Counted from the stretch's first letter, positions 1-9,452 are shown. The stretch: 64,000 bases of DNA from Bacteroidales bacterium (GCA_016281015.1 JAEEHS010000007.1:30829-94828), one strand, 5' to 3'. Notes: generated by a model from the sequence alone, not told the origin. Made by a program: numbers and translations.

Positions 1-299
1 CCGGGGTCGCGGATGCAGTCAAGGGCCAGGTAAAGCCCTCTTCCGGGCATCTTGCCCTGGTGGAGGTCCGCCGGTTTCCGGACCACGGCCAGCACCGGAG
101 AAGGGGAGGCAAGCGAAGAAATCCGGGACATGGCCACTTCGCCGATGGCGGCCCGGCGCCATACCTGGACCACCTCCAGAGGAGAGGCTTCCGCCTCGGC
201 GACCATCTTCTCGCCTTCTACGACAAATAGCCCCTGCTCGTCGCGGAACTTCTTCTGCGAGAGTGACTTGATAAACTTTATTTCAGCTGCCGATATCAA
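1..299 (-). CDS. TrmH/SpoU-family RNA methyltransferase, N-terminal part (runs off window)
   Basis: Translation from a TTG at 297-299 gives about 99 residues open to the window edge. The start carries IKFIKSLSQKKFRDEQG and FVVEGEKMV, the substrate-binding head of bacterial 2'-O-methyltransferases of the SpoU class. The last visible residues, LYLALDCIRDPG, are the beginning of the SAM-binding knotted domain (family consensus LalD.irDPGN). No ATG lies upstream before an in-frame stop, and the TTG overlaps the speA stop codon by 2 bp, so the two genes are probably co-transcribed and translationally coupled. Which rRNA or tRNA nucleotide is modified cannot be told. The catalytic C-terminus lies outside the window. 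Confidence 0.8.
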   Translation of the reverse strand, partial: MISAAEIKFIKSLSQKKFRDEQGLFVVEGEKMVAEAEASPLEVVQVWRRAAIGEVAMSRISSLASPSPVLAVVRKPADLHQGKMPGRGLYLALDCIRDP

Positions 300-1693
300 T
301 ATCCAAGAAGTTTAAGCATCGAGGCGGCAGACTGTTCTTCGGCAAACACCCTGGTCACCAGGTGCCCTTCCTTGTCGCGGTCGATGAGAATGTGTTTCGG
401 AGACGGCTGCAGGCAGTGTTTGATGCCGCCGTAGCCGGAAATGGCTTCCTGATAGGCTCCCGTATGGAAAAAGCCGATATAGAGACTTTCCCGCCGGGAA
501 CGGATGGTCGGAAGGAAAATGGCGTTCGCGTGATAATCCGCATTGTAGAAATCCTGGCTGTCGCAGGTCAGTCCGCCCAGGAAAACCCGCTGGTACTCGT
601 CGTTCCACTTGTTGATCGGCAGCAGGATAAAGCGCTGGTTCAGTCCCCAGGTATCCGGCAGGCAGGTCATGAAGGAATTGTCAATCATATACCACTTCTC
701 CCGGTCGTTCTGCTGCTTGATGTCCAGGATCTTGAAAATTGTCGCTCCGCTTTCTCCCACGGTAAAGCTGCCGAACTCGGTGAAAATGTCCGGTTCTTCG
801 ATGCCCATCGCATTGCAGTTCACCTTGATCTGGTTGATGATCTCTTCAACCATATACTCATAGTCGAAATCCATCGCCAGGGAGGTCTTGTTCGGAAGTC
901 CGCCACCAATATTCAAGCTGTCCAGTTCCGGGCAGATGGCTTTCAGCTCACAATAGACCTTCACGCATTTGGACAGTTCGTTCCAGTAGTAGGCGGTGTC
1001 ACGGATGCCCGTGTTGATGAAGAAATGCAGCATCTTCAAATGGAAGTTCGGATGCTTGGCGATGTTGTCTTTGTAGAATCTGACGATGTCGCTGTAGCGG
1101 ATGCCGAGCCGCGAGGTGTAGAAATCGAAGTTCGGTTCCTCTTCGGAGGCGATGCGGATCCCGAGATAGGTTTCTTCATCAATCAGGTCCGCCAGATCCT
1201 CGAATTCATTCTTGTTGTCCAGCACGGGGATAATCTTTTTCCATCCTTCCTTGCGCATCTTGGCGATGTTTTCCACATACTGCGGCCGTTTGAAGCCGTT
1301 GCAGATAATATAGAGGTCCTCTTTTGTGACCGAGCCGTCTTTTTCCAGGGCTTCAATCAGGTCCAGGTCATAGGCGGAAGAGGTCTCCAGGTGGATGTCG
1401 TTGCGGAGGGCCTCATGGAGGACAAAGGCAAACTGGGAACTCTTGGTGCAGTAGCTGTAATGGTAGTCGCCCTGGTAGTCCGCTTTGGCCATGGCCACCT
1501 TGAACAGGCGCTTGGCGCGTTGGATCTGGGAGGAGATCTTCGGCAAATACGTCAGCTTCAGCGGCGTGCCGTAACGATCGATGATTTCCATCAGATCGAT
1601 GTCGTTGAACATCAAATTCCCGTCGACGACCATGAATTCATCCTGCGGGAAGTCGAACGTCTGTTCGACCAGGTCGATGTACTTGTTCTTCAT
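296..1693 (-). CDS. speA: PLP-dependent arginine decarboxylase (short Bacteroidota type)
   Basis: 465 residues of the alanine-racemase-fold (group IV) decarboxylases, making agmatine from arginine for polyamine synthesis in the cytoplasm. The PLP lysine should be in SYCTKSSQF near residue 86. NIGGGLP (phosphate binding), EFGSFTVGESG and GGLTCDSQDFYN (active-site Cys and Asp from the partner subunit) follow in family order. It is much shorter than the about 650-residue E. coli SpeA because it lacks the inserted helical and C-terminal domains. I recall flavobacterial arginine decarboxylases of this length and closely similar sequence. The ATG at 1693 gives MKNKYIDLVEQTF, typical of the family. 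A TrmH-like gene follows with a 4-bp overlap. Ornithine or carboxynorspermidine as substrate is less likely. Confidence 0.88.
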   Translation of the reverse strand: MKNKYIDLVEQTFDFPQDEFMVVDGNLMFNDIDLMEIIDRYGTPLKLTYLPKISSQIQRAKRLFKVAMAKADYQGDYHYSYCTKSSQFAFVLHEALRNDIHLETSSAYDLDLIEALEKDGSVTKEDLYIICNGFKRPQYVENIAKMRKEGWKKIIPVLDNKNEFEDLADLIDEETYLGIRIASEEEPNFDFYTSRLGIRYSDIVRFYKDNIAKHPNFHLKMLHFFINTGIRDTAYYWNELSKCVKVYCELKAICPELDSLNIGGGLPNKTSLAMDFDYEYMVEEIINQIKVNCNAMGIEEPDIFTEFGSFTVGESGATIFKILDIKQQNDREKWYMIDNSFMTCLPDTWGLNQRFILLPINKWNDEYQRVFLGGLTCDSQDFYNADYHANAIFLPTIRSRRESLYIGFFHTGAYQEAISGYGGIKHCLQPSPKHILIDRDKEGHLVTRVFAEEQSAASMLKLLGY

Positions 1694-1766
1694 TTCAGCC
1701 TAGCATAAAAAATCAATCCATTTTATAAAAGTATGCAAATATAACGAAAAAATGCGGGGAAAATGT

Positions 1767-1774
1767 TAATTTTG
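1767..1774 (+). promoter_or_regulatory. Bacteroidota -7 promoter box TAATTTTG for tamL
   Basis: TAATTTTG fits the TAnnTTTG consensus of the Bacteroidota primary sigma factor. It ends only 5 bp before the tamL ATG, so the transcript would have almost no 5' leader. The divergent speA start lies 73 bp away. No clear -33 TTTG is visible at the ideal spacing. Confidence 0.55.
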
Positions 1775-1779
1775 CAAGA

Positions 1780-3990
1780 ATGAATGGCAGAAATATCATC
1801 TTGGGTCTCCTTGCGGGGATTGTGGCTGTCTCCTGCAGTACGACGCGCTCCCTCAGTGACGGAGAGTATCGTCTGGCGAAGAACACCGTTCAGGCGGATG
1901 ATCCTGCCTTCCGAACCTCCCAGCTGAGTTCCTATATCCGGCAGAAACCGAACAGCTCCCTCCTGTTCGACTGGAACCCCTTCCTGTCCATCTACAACTG
2001 GTCCGGCCACAAGACAGACGGCCTGGCCGGCTTTTTCCGCAAGATCGGTGAAGCGCCGGTGGTCTATAATCCCGCCATGGTGGACGAGAGCATCCGGAAC
2101 ATGGAAACGCACCTGACCTACCTCGGCTATTACGGCTCTACGGTGGACAGCCGCGTGGAGGTGAAAGGTCGCAAAGTATATGTCCATTATTTTGTCACGC
2201 TCGGCCGGCGTTACAAAATCCGCTCGGTGGATTTCGAGATTCCCTCTTACGGAAGTTTCGCCGATGATTACGAACGGGACCGGAAGAATGTGACGGTCAA
2301 GGCAGGGGAGTGGCTGAGCGAATCGCTCCTGGAAAAAGAATCCGACCGAAGCGCCCGCTATTTCCGGAACATCGGTTACTATGGCTTCGACAAGCGTTTC
2401 TTCTTCTTCGAGGCAGACACCCTGCAGACCCCGGGGGAGGCCGACCTGCGTATCGCCATCCGGGATTATGGACGGGATGACAATCCTGCCAACGCGACCG
2501 AGCACCAGAAGTATACCATCGGCCGCGTTCGGGTCTCCCACCCCGAGAATGTCCACATCCGTCCCTCCATCATCGAGAACCTGAATGTCCTGCGCCCCGG
2601 CGAGACCTACAGCGAAAGCCGTGTCAACCTGGCCTATACCCGACTATCGAACCTCAATGTGTTCAACAGCATCAATATCACGACGACTCCCGGCGCGGAC
2701 CAGACCGTCGACTGCGACATCAACATGACCACCGGCGGCATCCATGGCTTCAAAGCCAAACTCGAAGCCTCCGTCAACTCCACGGGACTGATTGGTATCT
2801 CCCCGCAGGTCAATTACTTCCATCGGAATATTTTCCGAGGCGGAGAGCAGCTCAACCTCTCGGTCAAAGGCAATTTCCAGTTCAAGCCCAAGACCGACAT
2901 CCGTTCCAATGAGATCAGCCTTTCGAGCAGCATCCGTTTCCCGAAATTCATCGGACTCCCGAACCGGGTGTTCAAAAGCCAGAACATCCCGCGGACGGAC
3001 ATCTCTCTCGCGTTCAGCTACCAGGACCGTCCGGAATACCGCAGGACCATCATCTCGGCCGCATTCGGTTATTCCGGCATCCTCTGGCAGAAGTTCAATT
3101 ACCAGTTCTATCCTTTCCAGGGGAATATTGTCCGCCTCTTCGACATGGACCAGGACTTCCTGTTACGGACCCTGTCGAATCCCTTCCTGGCCAATGCCTA
3201 CAGCGACCACTTCGATCTCGGAATCGGGGGAATCCTGTATTTTACCACGGATCCCAGTCCGCTGCCCCAATCCTCTTTCCGCTATTACCGCCTGTCCTTT
3301 GACCTGTCCGGCAATCTGCTGAGCCTGTTCAACTCAGCCATGCCGACCGACAACTTTGGCAACCATACCATCTGGAACATACCTTACTCCCAGTACGTCC
3401 GGGCTGAATTCCAATTTGCCCAGACACTCCGTTTCGGCCGCGACGAGAAGCATGCCATTGCCTGGAGAGTACTCGCCGGGGCCGGCTATGCCTACGGCAA
3501 TTCTACTTCCATGCCGTTTGAAAAGCAGTTCTATGCCGGTGGCGCCAACTCGATGCGAGGCTGGCAGGCCCGTGCGCTGGGGCCCGGCACGGAAAAGCCC
3601 CTCTACGTCTTTACCATTCCGAGCCAGGCGGGAGAAATGAAACTGGAAGCCAATCTGGAATACCGTTTCCCGCTCTTCTGGAAACTGGAAGGAGCGCTCT
3701 TCGCCGATGCCGGCAATATCTGGGATATCCACGACTGGCTGAAAGACTATCCCGAACTGGAGGCGCTCACGGGCGTATCAGCCTTCCGATTCAACGCCCA
3801 GCTGCCTGAGACCATCGCCTTGGACTGGGGCGTCGGGATCCGCCTGAACCTGAATTTCCTTGTCGCCCGGATTGACATGGGCATGCGGCTCCACGACCCG
3901 CAGCGCGAGCGGGGGGACCGCTGGGTGGGGCCCCGGCAGTGGTTCCCCAGCAACTACGCCCTGCACTTCGGCGTCGGCTATCCTTTCTGA
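1780..3990 (+). CDS. tamL: TamL-like BamA/TamA-family outer-membrane lipoprotein
   Basis: 736 residues. A short hydrophobic signal ends in the lipobox VAVSC at residues 15-19, directly followed by STTRSLSDGEYRL, the characteristic start of Bacteroidota TamL, a lipidated TamA homologue. Residues about 30-330 hold POTRA-like segments (one reads HIRPSIIENLNVLRPGETYSESRV). The rest is an Omp85 beta-barrel with GGANSMRGW, the equivalent of the conserved VRGF/Y loop, and a C-terminal aromatic strand ending in GVGYPF. Its family role is export or insertion of outer-membrane proteins, normally with a TamB partner, which is not in the window. The 3' end overlaps the convergent rarA by 13 bp. Confidence 0.85.
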   Translation: MNGRNIILGLLAGIVAVSCSTTRSLSDGEYRLAKNTVQADDPAFRTSQLSSYIRQKPNSSLLFDWNPFLSIYNWSGHKTDGLAGFFRKIGEAPVVYNPAMVDESIRNMETHLTYLGYYGSTVDSRVEVKGRKVYVHYFVTLGRRYKIRSVDFEIPSYGSFADDYERDRKNVTVKAGEWLSESLLEKESDRSARYFRNIGYYGFDKRFFFFEADTLQTPGEADLRIAIRDYGRDDNPANATEHQKYTIGRVRVSHPENVHIRPSIIENLNVLRPGETYSESRVNLAYTRLSNLNVFNSINITTTPGADQTVDCDINMTTGGIHGFKAKLEASVNSTGLIGISPQVNYFHRNIFRGGEQLNLSVKGNFQFKPKTDIRSNEISLSSSIRFPKFIGLPNRVFKSQNIPRTDISLAFSYQDRPEYRRTIISAAFGYSGILWQKFNYQFYPFQGNIVRLFDMDQDFLLRTLSNPFLANAYSDHFDLGIGGILYFTTDPSPLPQSSFRYYRLSFDLSGNLLSLFNSAMPTDNFGNHTIWNIPYSQYVRAEFQFAQTLRFGRDEKHAIAWRVLAGAGYAYGNSTSMPFEKQFYAGGANSMRGWQARALGPGTEKPLYVFTIPSQAGEMKLEANLEYRFPLFWKLEGALFADAGNIWDIHDWLKDYPELEALTGVSAFRFNAQLPETIALDWGVGIRLNLNFLVARIDMGMRLHDPQRERGDRWVGPRQWFPSNYALHFGVGYPF

Positions 3991-5279
3991 TAATATTTCG
4001 GCCAGCAGGCCTCGAGATAGGCACGGAGAACGTTTTCGTGCTTGTTCGGCTGCGGATGATAGAACACCCGCCCGCGCAGCGCATCGGGCAGGAATTCCAT
4101 GTCGACGAAATGCCCCGGATAATCATGGGCATACTTGTACCCGTCGCTGTAGCCCAGGTCCTTCATCAGGGAGGTCGGGGCATTCCGGATCGGGAGGGGG
4201 ACCGGCAGGTTGCCGGATTTCTTCACTTCGGCAAGCGCCTCTTCGAGCGCCATGTAAGAGCCATTGCTCTTGGGGGAGGAGGCCAGATACACCGTTGTCT
4301 CGGCCAGCGGGATCCGCCCCTCCGGCATGCCGATCTTGGACACCACCTCGAAACAGGCATTGGCGAGCAGCAGGGCATTCGGATTGGCCAGCCCCACGTC
4401 TTCAGCGGCCGAAAGGCAGAGCCGGCGGGCGATAAACAGGGGATCCTCCCCGCCGTCAATCATCCGCGCCAGGTAATAGATGGCCGCGTTGGGATCCGAC
4501 CCGCGGATACTCTTGATGAAGGCCGAGATAATGTCGTAATGCATCTCACCGTCCTTGTCATAGATGGCCATGTTCTCCTGGATAGAGGAGGTAACCGATT
4601 CATTGTCAATGACAATGGGAGAGTGTCCAGCGAGGGAGTCCACCACGATTTCCAACACATTCAGCAGTTTCCGGGCATCCCCGCCGCTGTAGCGCATCAG
4701 GGCCTCGGTCTCCTGTAGTTCAATGGGCTTGTCCTTCAGCAGGACATCCTCCCGGAGTGCGCGGTCCAGCAGGGCTTGCAAATCCTCTTTTTCCAGCGAT
4801 TTCAGCACGAAGACCTGGCAGCGGGACAGCAGGGGAGTGATCACTTCGAAAGAGGGATTCTCCGTCGTGGCTCCGATGAGGACGATGATCCCCGTCTCCA
4901 CGGCTCCGAGCAGGGCATCCTGCTGGGCTTTGTTGAATCGGTGGATTTCATCGATAAACAGAATGGGCGCTCCTTTTTGGCTGAAAAGCGAGTTGCTCCG
5001 GGCCTTTTCGAAGACTTCACGGACTTCTTTGACGCCCGAGGTGACCGCCGACAGGGTAAAGAAATCCCGGTCGAGGGTCTGGGCGATGATATGGGCCAGG
5101 GTGGTCTTCCCGACACCGGGAGGGCCCCATAGGATGAAAGAAGAGAGATTGCCGCTTTCAATCATCTTGCGCAGCACACAGCCTTCACCGACCAGGTGGC
5201 GCTGACCGACATAGTCGGAGAGCGAACGGGGACGCATGCGCTCCGGCAGGGGAGGCAGTAGCTGGGAAGACGCACTCAT
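3978..5279 (-). CDS. rarA: Replication-associated recombination protein A (RarA/MgsA AAA+ ATPase)
   Basis: 433 residues from the ATG at 5277-5279, giving MSASSQLLPPLPERMRPRSL. The open frame extends further upstream, but that part is antisense to the preceding gene. Walker A is GPPGVGKTT, Walker B LFIDEIHRFNKAQQDALL, sensor 1 is IGATTENPSF, and the MgsA tetramerisation and C-terminal domains follow (GSDPNAAIYYLARMI). The length is normal. RarA acts with clamp-loader-like architecture at stalled replication forks. It lies 5 bp downstream of the GNAT gene, so they form a two-gene operon. Its 3' end overlaps tamL convergently. Confidence 0.93.
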   Translation of the reverse strand: MSASSQLLPPLPERMRPRSLSDYVGQRHLVGEGCVLRKMIESGNLSSFILWGPPGVGKTTLAHIIAQTLDRDFFTLSAVTSGVKEVREVFEKARSNSLFSQKGAPILFIDEIHRFNKAQQDALLGAVETGIIVLIGATTENPSFEVITPLLSRCQVFVLKSLEKEDLQALLDRALREDVLLKDKPIELQETEALMRYSGGDARKLLNVLEIVVDSLAGHSPIVIDNESVTSSIQENMAIYDKDGEMHYDIISAFIKSIRGSDPNAAIYYLARMIDGGEDPLFIARRLCLSAAEDVGLANPNALLLANACFEVVSKIGMPEGRIPLAETTVYLASSPKSNGSYMALEEALAEVKKSGNLPVPLPIRNAPTSLMKDLGYSDGYKYAHDYPGHFVDMEFLPDALRGRVFYHPQPNKHENVLRAYLEACWPKYYQKG

Positions 5280-5284
5280 ATCAC

Positions 5285-6415
5285 TTAAATATCCTTGGTA
5301 AAGACACGCCGGCGGCGTTTGAATTCTTTCTCGTAAAGGTTCCACAGATTCTGGACCTTGTTGTTGGTCTCCATTTCCGCATTGGATTCGCCATATTTGA
5401 ATCCGCCCTCGATCAGGCTTGGAATCAAGTCGTTGAACAGCAGGGCATGGACCCCGCGGTTGCGCCACTCGGGATCGACGGCAATCAGCATCATTTCCAG
5501 CGCCTCCTCGTGCTTCAGATACATGGAGCGGATGAGATACCACCATCCCAGCGGGAAGAGATAGCCGCGGCCTTTCTGGACGGCATGGGCGATGGAGGGC
5601 ATATTCACGGCCAGGGCAATCAGTTTTCCATCCTTGTCTTCGACCAGCGTGACATATTTCAAGTCCAGCAAGCTCAGGTAGGTCTTGACATACTGGTCAA
5701 TCACTTCGTCCGGAAGTACCGTATAATCAAACAGTTCGCAATACGTCCGGTTCACCAGGTCGAAAATTTTCCGGCCATAGTGCTCGTGCAGGACCTCGCG
5801 CTTGTTGATCTTCCGGAGACGGACACCGTAGCGCTCTTTCAGGATGCCGCAGGCCCTGACGACTTTGTCGGGGACCTGAGCGGGAACATAGACCCGGTAT
5901 TCCAGCCAGTCGTTCGCCTTCCCGAAGCCCATCGCCTCGAAATGGGCGCCATAATAGGGGTAATTGTATTTCAGCGCATAGGAGGAGATGTCGTCAAAAC
6001 CTTCGATGACACAGCCTTCGTTGTCAAAATCCGTAAAGCCCAGGGGGCCGGTGATCCGGGTCATGCCATGCGCTTTTCCAAAAGCGATCACCGCCTCGAT
6101 CAGAGCCTGGGAAACCTCGCGGTCATCGATGAAATCGATCCAGCCGAACCGCACCTCGGCCTGCTTCCAGTGTTCATTGGCAATCCGGTTGATAATCGCC
6201 ACGACCCGCCCGGCGAGTTTTCCGTCCTTGTAGGCCAGGAATCTCGCGGAAAGGGAATAGTTGCCCATCGGGTTTTTCTTCGGATTGAGCGCCGTCATTT
6301 CATCCGAAAAGAGGCTGGGAACAAAATAAGGGCAGTCTTTATAAAGTTCCAAGGGGAACTTGACAAAGCGGCGGAGATCCCGTCGCGATTGAACTTGTTT
6401 GATGGTTACAGCCAT
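5285..6415 (-). CDS. GNAT-fold N-acetyltransferase family protein
   Basis: 376 residues from the ATG at 6413-6415 (MAVTIKQVQSRRDLRRF). A longer frame exists but its extra 30 residues read through the upstream promoter region. Two acetyltransferase-like halves are visible. The N-terminal half has FPLELYKDCPYFVP and TGPLGFTDFDNEG. The C-terminal half has MMLIAVDPEWRNRGVHALL, which matches the acetyl-CoA pyrophosphate loop (Q/RxxGxG/A region). I know this as a common Bacteroidota protein family without an assigned substrate. It is followed by rarA after 5 bp. No membrane segment or signal peptide is seen. Confidence 0.7.
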   Translation of the reverse strand: MAVTIKQVQSRRDLRRFVKFPLELYKDCPYFVPSLFSDEMTALNPKKNPMGNYSLSARFLAYKDGKLAGRVVAIINRIANEHWKQAEVRFGWIDFIDDREVSQALIEAVIAFGKAHGMTRITGPLGFTDFDNEGCVIEGFDDISSYALKYNYPYYGAHFEAMGFGKANDWLEYRVYVPAQVPDKVVRACGILKERYGVRLRKINKREVLHEHYGRKIFDLVNRTYCELFDYTVLPDEVIDQYVKTYLSLLDLKYVTLVEDKDGKLIALAVNMPSIAHAVQKGRGYLFPLGWWYLIRSMYLKHEEALEMMLIAVDPEWRNRGVHALLFNDLIPSLIEGGFKYGESNAEMETNNKVQNLWNLYEKEFKRRRRVFTKDI

Positions 6416-6463
6416 TCTGTGTTTTTCGTTAAAGGTCCACAAAGTTACATTTTTCCGCTCAAA

Positions 6464-6502
6464 TAACAAAAAACCGGCCCGCCATCGGCAGACCGGTTTT
6501 AT
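6464..6502 (-). terminator. Rho-independent terminator after the 6521-7420 lipoprotein
   Basis: Read on the minus strand, AAAACCGG pairs with CCGGTTTT around an inner stem TCTGCC/GGCGGG with loop GAT, giving about 14 pairs including two G-T wobbles. The strand then runs into a further T-rich stretch (TTTGTT). It lies 20-57 bases past the stop of the lipoprotein gene and ends the 8347 to 6521 operon. Confidence 0.8.
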
Positions 6503-6520
6503 CATAAATGGGAAGCATCC

Positions 6521-7420
6521 TTATTGGGTCACAGGAACCAGCAGCAGTTGGACTGTTGCCTTGTACTCTTCTTCCTTCTTGGATACGCCGCTGGCGGCCA
6601 GTTCCACCAGGACGCGACCCTTCTGGATATCCAGAGAGATCTTGCCCTCGGCAGCGCCGTTGAAAATCGGGTTGTCACCTTCATCTTTGACATCCAGTTC
6701 ATAAGCAAACTTACCGGCATTGTCGATGCTGAACTCACCCTTGTAAGCAGGCTTTCCGGTAAAGGTGATGACGATGTTGCCAAAAGAGTCAAGCTCAAGG
6801 GTCTTGACGACATAACCGGTGAAATCATAGTCGAATTCCAGTTCGCCGGTATTCTTCATGTATTCAGCAATCTTCGGAAGGTCGCAGCCATCTTCGGAAT
6901 GGGCGCCGGCGAGTTTGTCGTTGTTGGGAAGCTGGACGGAAATCGTGGTCTGTTTCACGGCGAACTTGCGGGCAATGCCGGTCAGAAGGACCGGGTTCGT
7001 CGTCATCTTGACTTTCGGAGTCGCGGTGGCGGTATAGGTCACGCCGTTGTGCTTGACCGTGACAGAGTAAACGGGAGAGGCTTTCTTTTCCACAATCTCA
7101 ACCTCGAACTGATCGACACCGTCCTTCATCGTCCACTTATTGGCATTCACCTCGACACAAGGACCGGAGTAGCAGGTCTTCTCGCCATTCTTCTCGGCCG
7201 TGATGGCGAGGGTATTGTCATCCGTACGGGTCACATCGGTGAAAATCTCGTCTTCGGGTTTCGGAGGAGTGGCCGGCTGGTCCAGCGTATAGGAGACCGC
7301 TTTCTCAGCAGTCGGGACCGGCTTGTTCAGGTCAACGACCGCAGCGTCGTCATTTTTCTTGTTGCAGGCAAGGGGAAGAAGGAGCATTGCCGCCGCGAGA
7401 ATAACAAAATACTTTTTCAT
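6521..7420 (-). CDS. Hypothetical lipoprotein
   Basis: 299 residues. MKKYFVILAAAMLLLPLAC is a type II signal peptide with the lipid-acceptor Cys at residue 19, followed by the polar run NKKNDDA. The mature part is beta-rich, alternating charged and hydrophobic, with a CYSGPC pair near residue 83 that could form a disulfide. No family is recognised with certainty; it has the look of Bacteroidales surface-exposed or periplasmic beta-sandwich lipoproteins. It is the second gene of a pair, 21 bp after the outer-membrane-like protein, so the two may work together at the outer membrane. Confidence 0.65.
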   Translation of the reverse strand: MKKYFVILAAAMLLLPLACNKKNDDAAVVDLNKPVPTAEKAVSYTLDQPATPPKPEDEIFTDVTRTDDNTLAITAEKNGEKTCYSGPCVEVNANKWTMKDGVDQFEVEIVEKKASPVYSVTVKHNGVTYTATATPKVKMTTNPVLLTGIARKFAVKQTTISVQLPNNDKLAGAHSEDGCDLPKIAEYMKNTGELEFDYDFTGYVVKTLELDSFGNIVITFTGKPAYKGEFSIDNAGKFAYELDVKDEGDNPIFNGAAEGKISLDIQKGRVLVELAASGVSKKEEEYKATVQLLLVPVTQ

Positions 7421-7441
7421 AACGTTATGGTTTTTAATGAA

Positions 7442-8347
7442 TTAAATAATCTTGATAAAGAGGGAGAAACGCATCATCGGTGCAATCGGAAGCTTGTTCA
7501 GCCAGGGATAAACCTTGTCTGCAATGCCCATCACCGAATCTTTATTATCCTGAGAGACCGATTCGAGGATATTGGCGAGGTCATCCCGTTCTACGGAATA
7601 CCAGTGCGCTTCGTCATAGGCTTCGAACTTGGAAGGGGAGTAGCCCATGACATTGACGGTATAATTGCCGCAATAGATCACGCCGAGATCGAAATTGAAC
7701 GAAACGCGGCTTCCGGCAAACGGACGGCCGAAACCGATGCCAAGATACGGGTAGACCGAAGGAAGTTTGGTATTGGCCAGGGGCTTTCCCATGGCCAGGC
7801 TCGCACGGAGGTAGCCCTCCGTGTCCGTCGTAATGATATAACGCTGGTTGCCTTCGCTGTCCTTGACTTCCAGGCCGGTTTTTCCATAGTCGTTCTTTGC
7901 AGGGGCCCAGCTTCCACCGGTCTGATGCTCCAGCGGAACCGGCTGAGCGGTTGAAATATTGATCAGGCCGTCATTTCCCTTCAATCCGAAATAGCCACCG
8001 GCAGTAATATGGAAATTGCCGCTGGAGAAAGGATAATAGTCCACGAGAAGGTGGATATTGTCAAAATTCGGATGGACATTGAGGGAAATGTCGCCGTTTG
8101 CCCGATAGTTGTTCATCAATTTCACCTCATTCAGGGTGAAGGTCTTGGACTTGTAGGTATAGGGGACAAACGAGAAGCCGGCACGGACCTGAAGGAAAGA
8201 AAGATAGGGCTGAATCGCGAGGTCGACACCGACACCGTCCAGACCGAGTTCCGGTGCTACGCCGATATGGATTCCATTATCTTGGGCATAGACTGCCTGG
8301 GAGAGAAAGAGGGCGCCCGAGAGGATTGCTGTCAGAATTTTTTTCAT
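7442..8347 (-). CDS. Hypothetical outer-membrane beta-barrel-like protein
   Basis: 301 residues with a cleavable signal peptide MKKILTAILSGALFLSQAV ending at AQD. The mature chain has repeated aromatic-rich beta strands (VRAGFSFVPYTY, HLLVDYYPFSSGNFHITAGGYFG, YLGIGFGRPFAGSRVSFNFDLGV) as in small outer-membrane barrels of Bacteroidota. It ends in FSLFIKII, a hydrophobic strand suited to BAM recognition. No specific family name can be given. It heads an operon with the lipoprotein gene that ends at a strong terminator. Upstream lies an AT-rich stretch of about 85 bp and then the end of lplA. Confidence 0.65.
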   Translation of the reverse strand: MKKILTAILSGALFLSQAVYAQDNGIHIGVAPELGLDGVGVDLAIQPYLSFLQVRAGFSFVPYTYKSKTFTLNEVKLMNNYRANGDISLNVHPNFDNIHLLVDYYPFSSGNFHITAGGYFGLKGNDGLINISTAQPVPLEHQTGGSWAPAKNDYGKTGLEVKDSEGNQRYIITTDTEGYLRASLAMGKPLANTKLPSVYPYLGIGFGRPFAGSRVSFNFDLGVIYCGNYTVNVMGYSPSKFEAYDEAHWYSVERDDLANILESVSQDNKDSVMGIADKVYPWLNKLPIAPMMRFSLFIKII

Positions 8348-8431
8348 AAGTTTGTTTCTTCTTATATATCAGATGCAAATTTAGCAAAAAAAAAGATAAC
8401 TTCAAATCAATCATTTAAAAACTTTTCCATG

Positions 8432-9424
8432 TTACTTAACATAATATAAATTGTATAACAAATATTGGATAAAAGATTTTTTGTCCATTTGATCAAAATA
8501 CTCTGATATCTTGTCCGGAACCCGCTCCTGAAGCGCCCGAGGCGTGTACGGGCATCCATTCAGTTGTATTTCCAGCGCAGCAGTCGAAACATTCCCGAGA
8601 AAATCACCGCTGAAACGTAGATCACTGATTCGGCCATTATTCACGGAAAAGTCGGCGCGGACCGTACCACAGTCGAATTTTTGGATGCAAGCGAAATCTG
8701 TCTTCGGAGAACGGCCGAAAATCCACGACTCGGAACGGAATTTCTCGGCAGATAGACGCTCAATTTCTTCCTTAGAAGTATCTGGAAGCACGATTTCGTC
8801 ATCATTTTGGGCCAGAATCCGGTGTAAATCCTTCTGAAAATCCCTGATTGTCATCCCTTCGGGCAGATGATCTGCCAAATTGGCCACCCGGCTGCGGACA
8901 GAAGCAATCCCCGAGGTGGATAATTTACTTCCCGGCGTGCTTAATGCTTTTGTAAGTACCTCTATATCAACGCGAAACATTAATGTTCCATGGACCATCA
9001 AGCGGTCTTTCCAGAGGCGTTTGGCGTATCCCGAGCATTTGCGCCCATCCAGGAGGATATCGTTACGGCCACTCATCTCTACCGGAAGGCCCATCTGACG
9101 GAGCGCATCCGCCACCAGACGGGCATAAGCCGGATAATCTCTCTCCAGGTCGCGGGTGCGGCCGACAATCGTGTAGTTCAGATTGCCGAGGTCGTGATAG
9201 ACGGCTCCCCCGCCGGTTACCCGCCGCGCAAGCGCAATCCCCTGCTCTTCCAAATACGGAAGATTCACTTCCGCATAAGCGCTCTGGTTCTCCCCGATGA
9301 TGACGGAAGGACGGTTCTGCCAAAGGTAGAACACGGGCTCCGGCACCTCGAAGCGTTCCAGCACATACTGGTCGAACGCCATGTTGTAGTGCGGATCCGT
9401 CGATGTGAGGGTCAAATACTTCAT
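8432..9424 (-). CDS. lplA: Lipoate-protein ligase A family protein
   Basis: 330 residues of the BPL/LplA fold. FYLWQNRPSVIIGENQS and RRVTGGGAVYHDLGNLNYT are the nucleotide- and lipoate-binding signatures, and KCSGYAKRLWKDRLMVHGTLMF contains the conserved lysine region. A C-terminal accessory domain follows (PDTSKEEIERL onward). It would attach scavenged lipoate to GcvH and other lipoyl domains, so it can serve the glycine-cleavage operon at 40-45 kb. The start at 9424 gives MKYLTLTSTDPHYNMAFDQY, typical for the family. It is transcribed divergently from the 9468 gene. Confidence 0.88.
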   Translation of the reverse strand: MKYLTLTSTDPHYNMAFDQYVLERFEVPEPVFYLWQNRPSVIIGENQSAYAEVNLPYLEEQGIALARRVTGGGAVYHDLGNLNYTIVGRTRDLERDYPAYARLVADALRQMGLPVEMSGRNDILLDGRKCSGYAKRLWKDRLMVHGTLMFRVDIEVLTKALSTPGSKLSTSGIASVRSRVANLADHLPEGMTIRDFQKDLHRILAQNDDEIVLPDTSKEEIERLSAEKFRSESWIFGRSPKTDFACIQKFDCGTVRADFSVNNGRISDLRFSGDFLGNVSTAALEIQLNGCPYTPRALQERVPDKISEYFDQMDKKSFIQYLLYNLYYVK

Positions 9425-9452
9425 CCATTCACAAAGATACGCGAAAACTTTC

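Noticed and set aside
362-1708. 448-codon open frame antisense to speA
   Set aside because: Long antisense frames are common opposite GC-rich genes here (others at 5447-6466, 28067-29098, 41459-42415, 51751-53286). None shows family motifs, and each lies opposite a gene with clear motifs.
3978-5546. 522-residue version of RarA
   Set aside because: The extra 89 residues are antisense to the GNAT gene and unlike any RarA. The ATG at 5279 gives a normal N-terminus.
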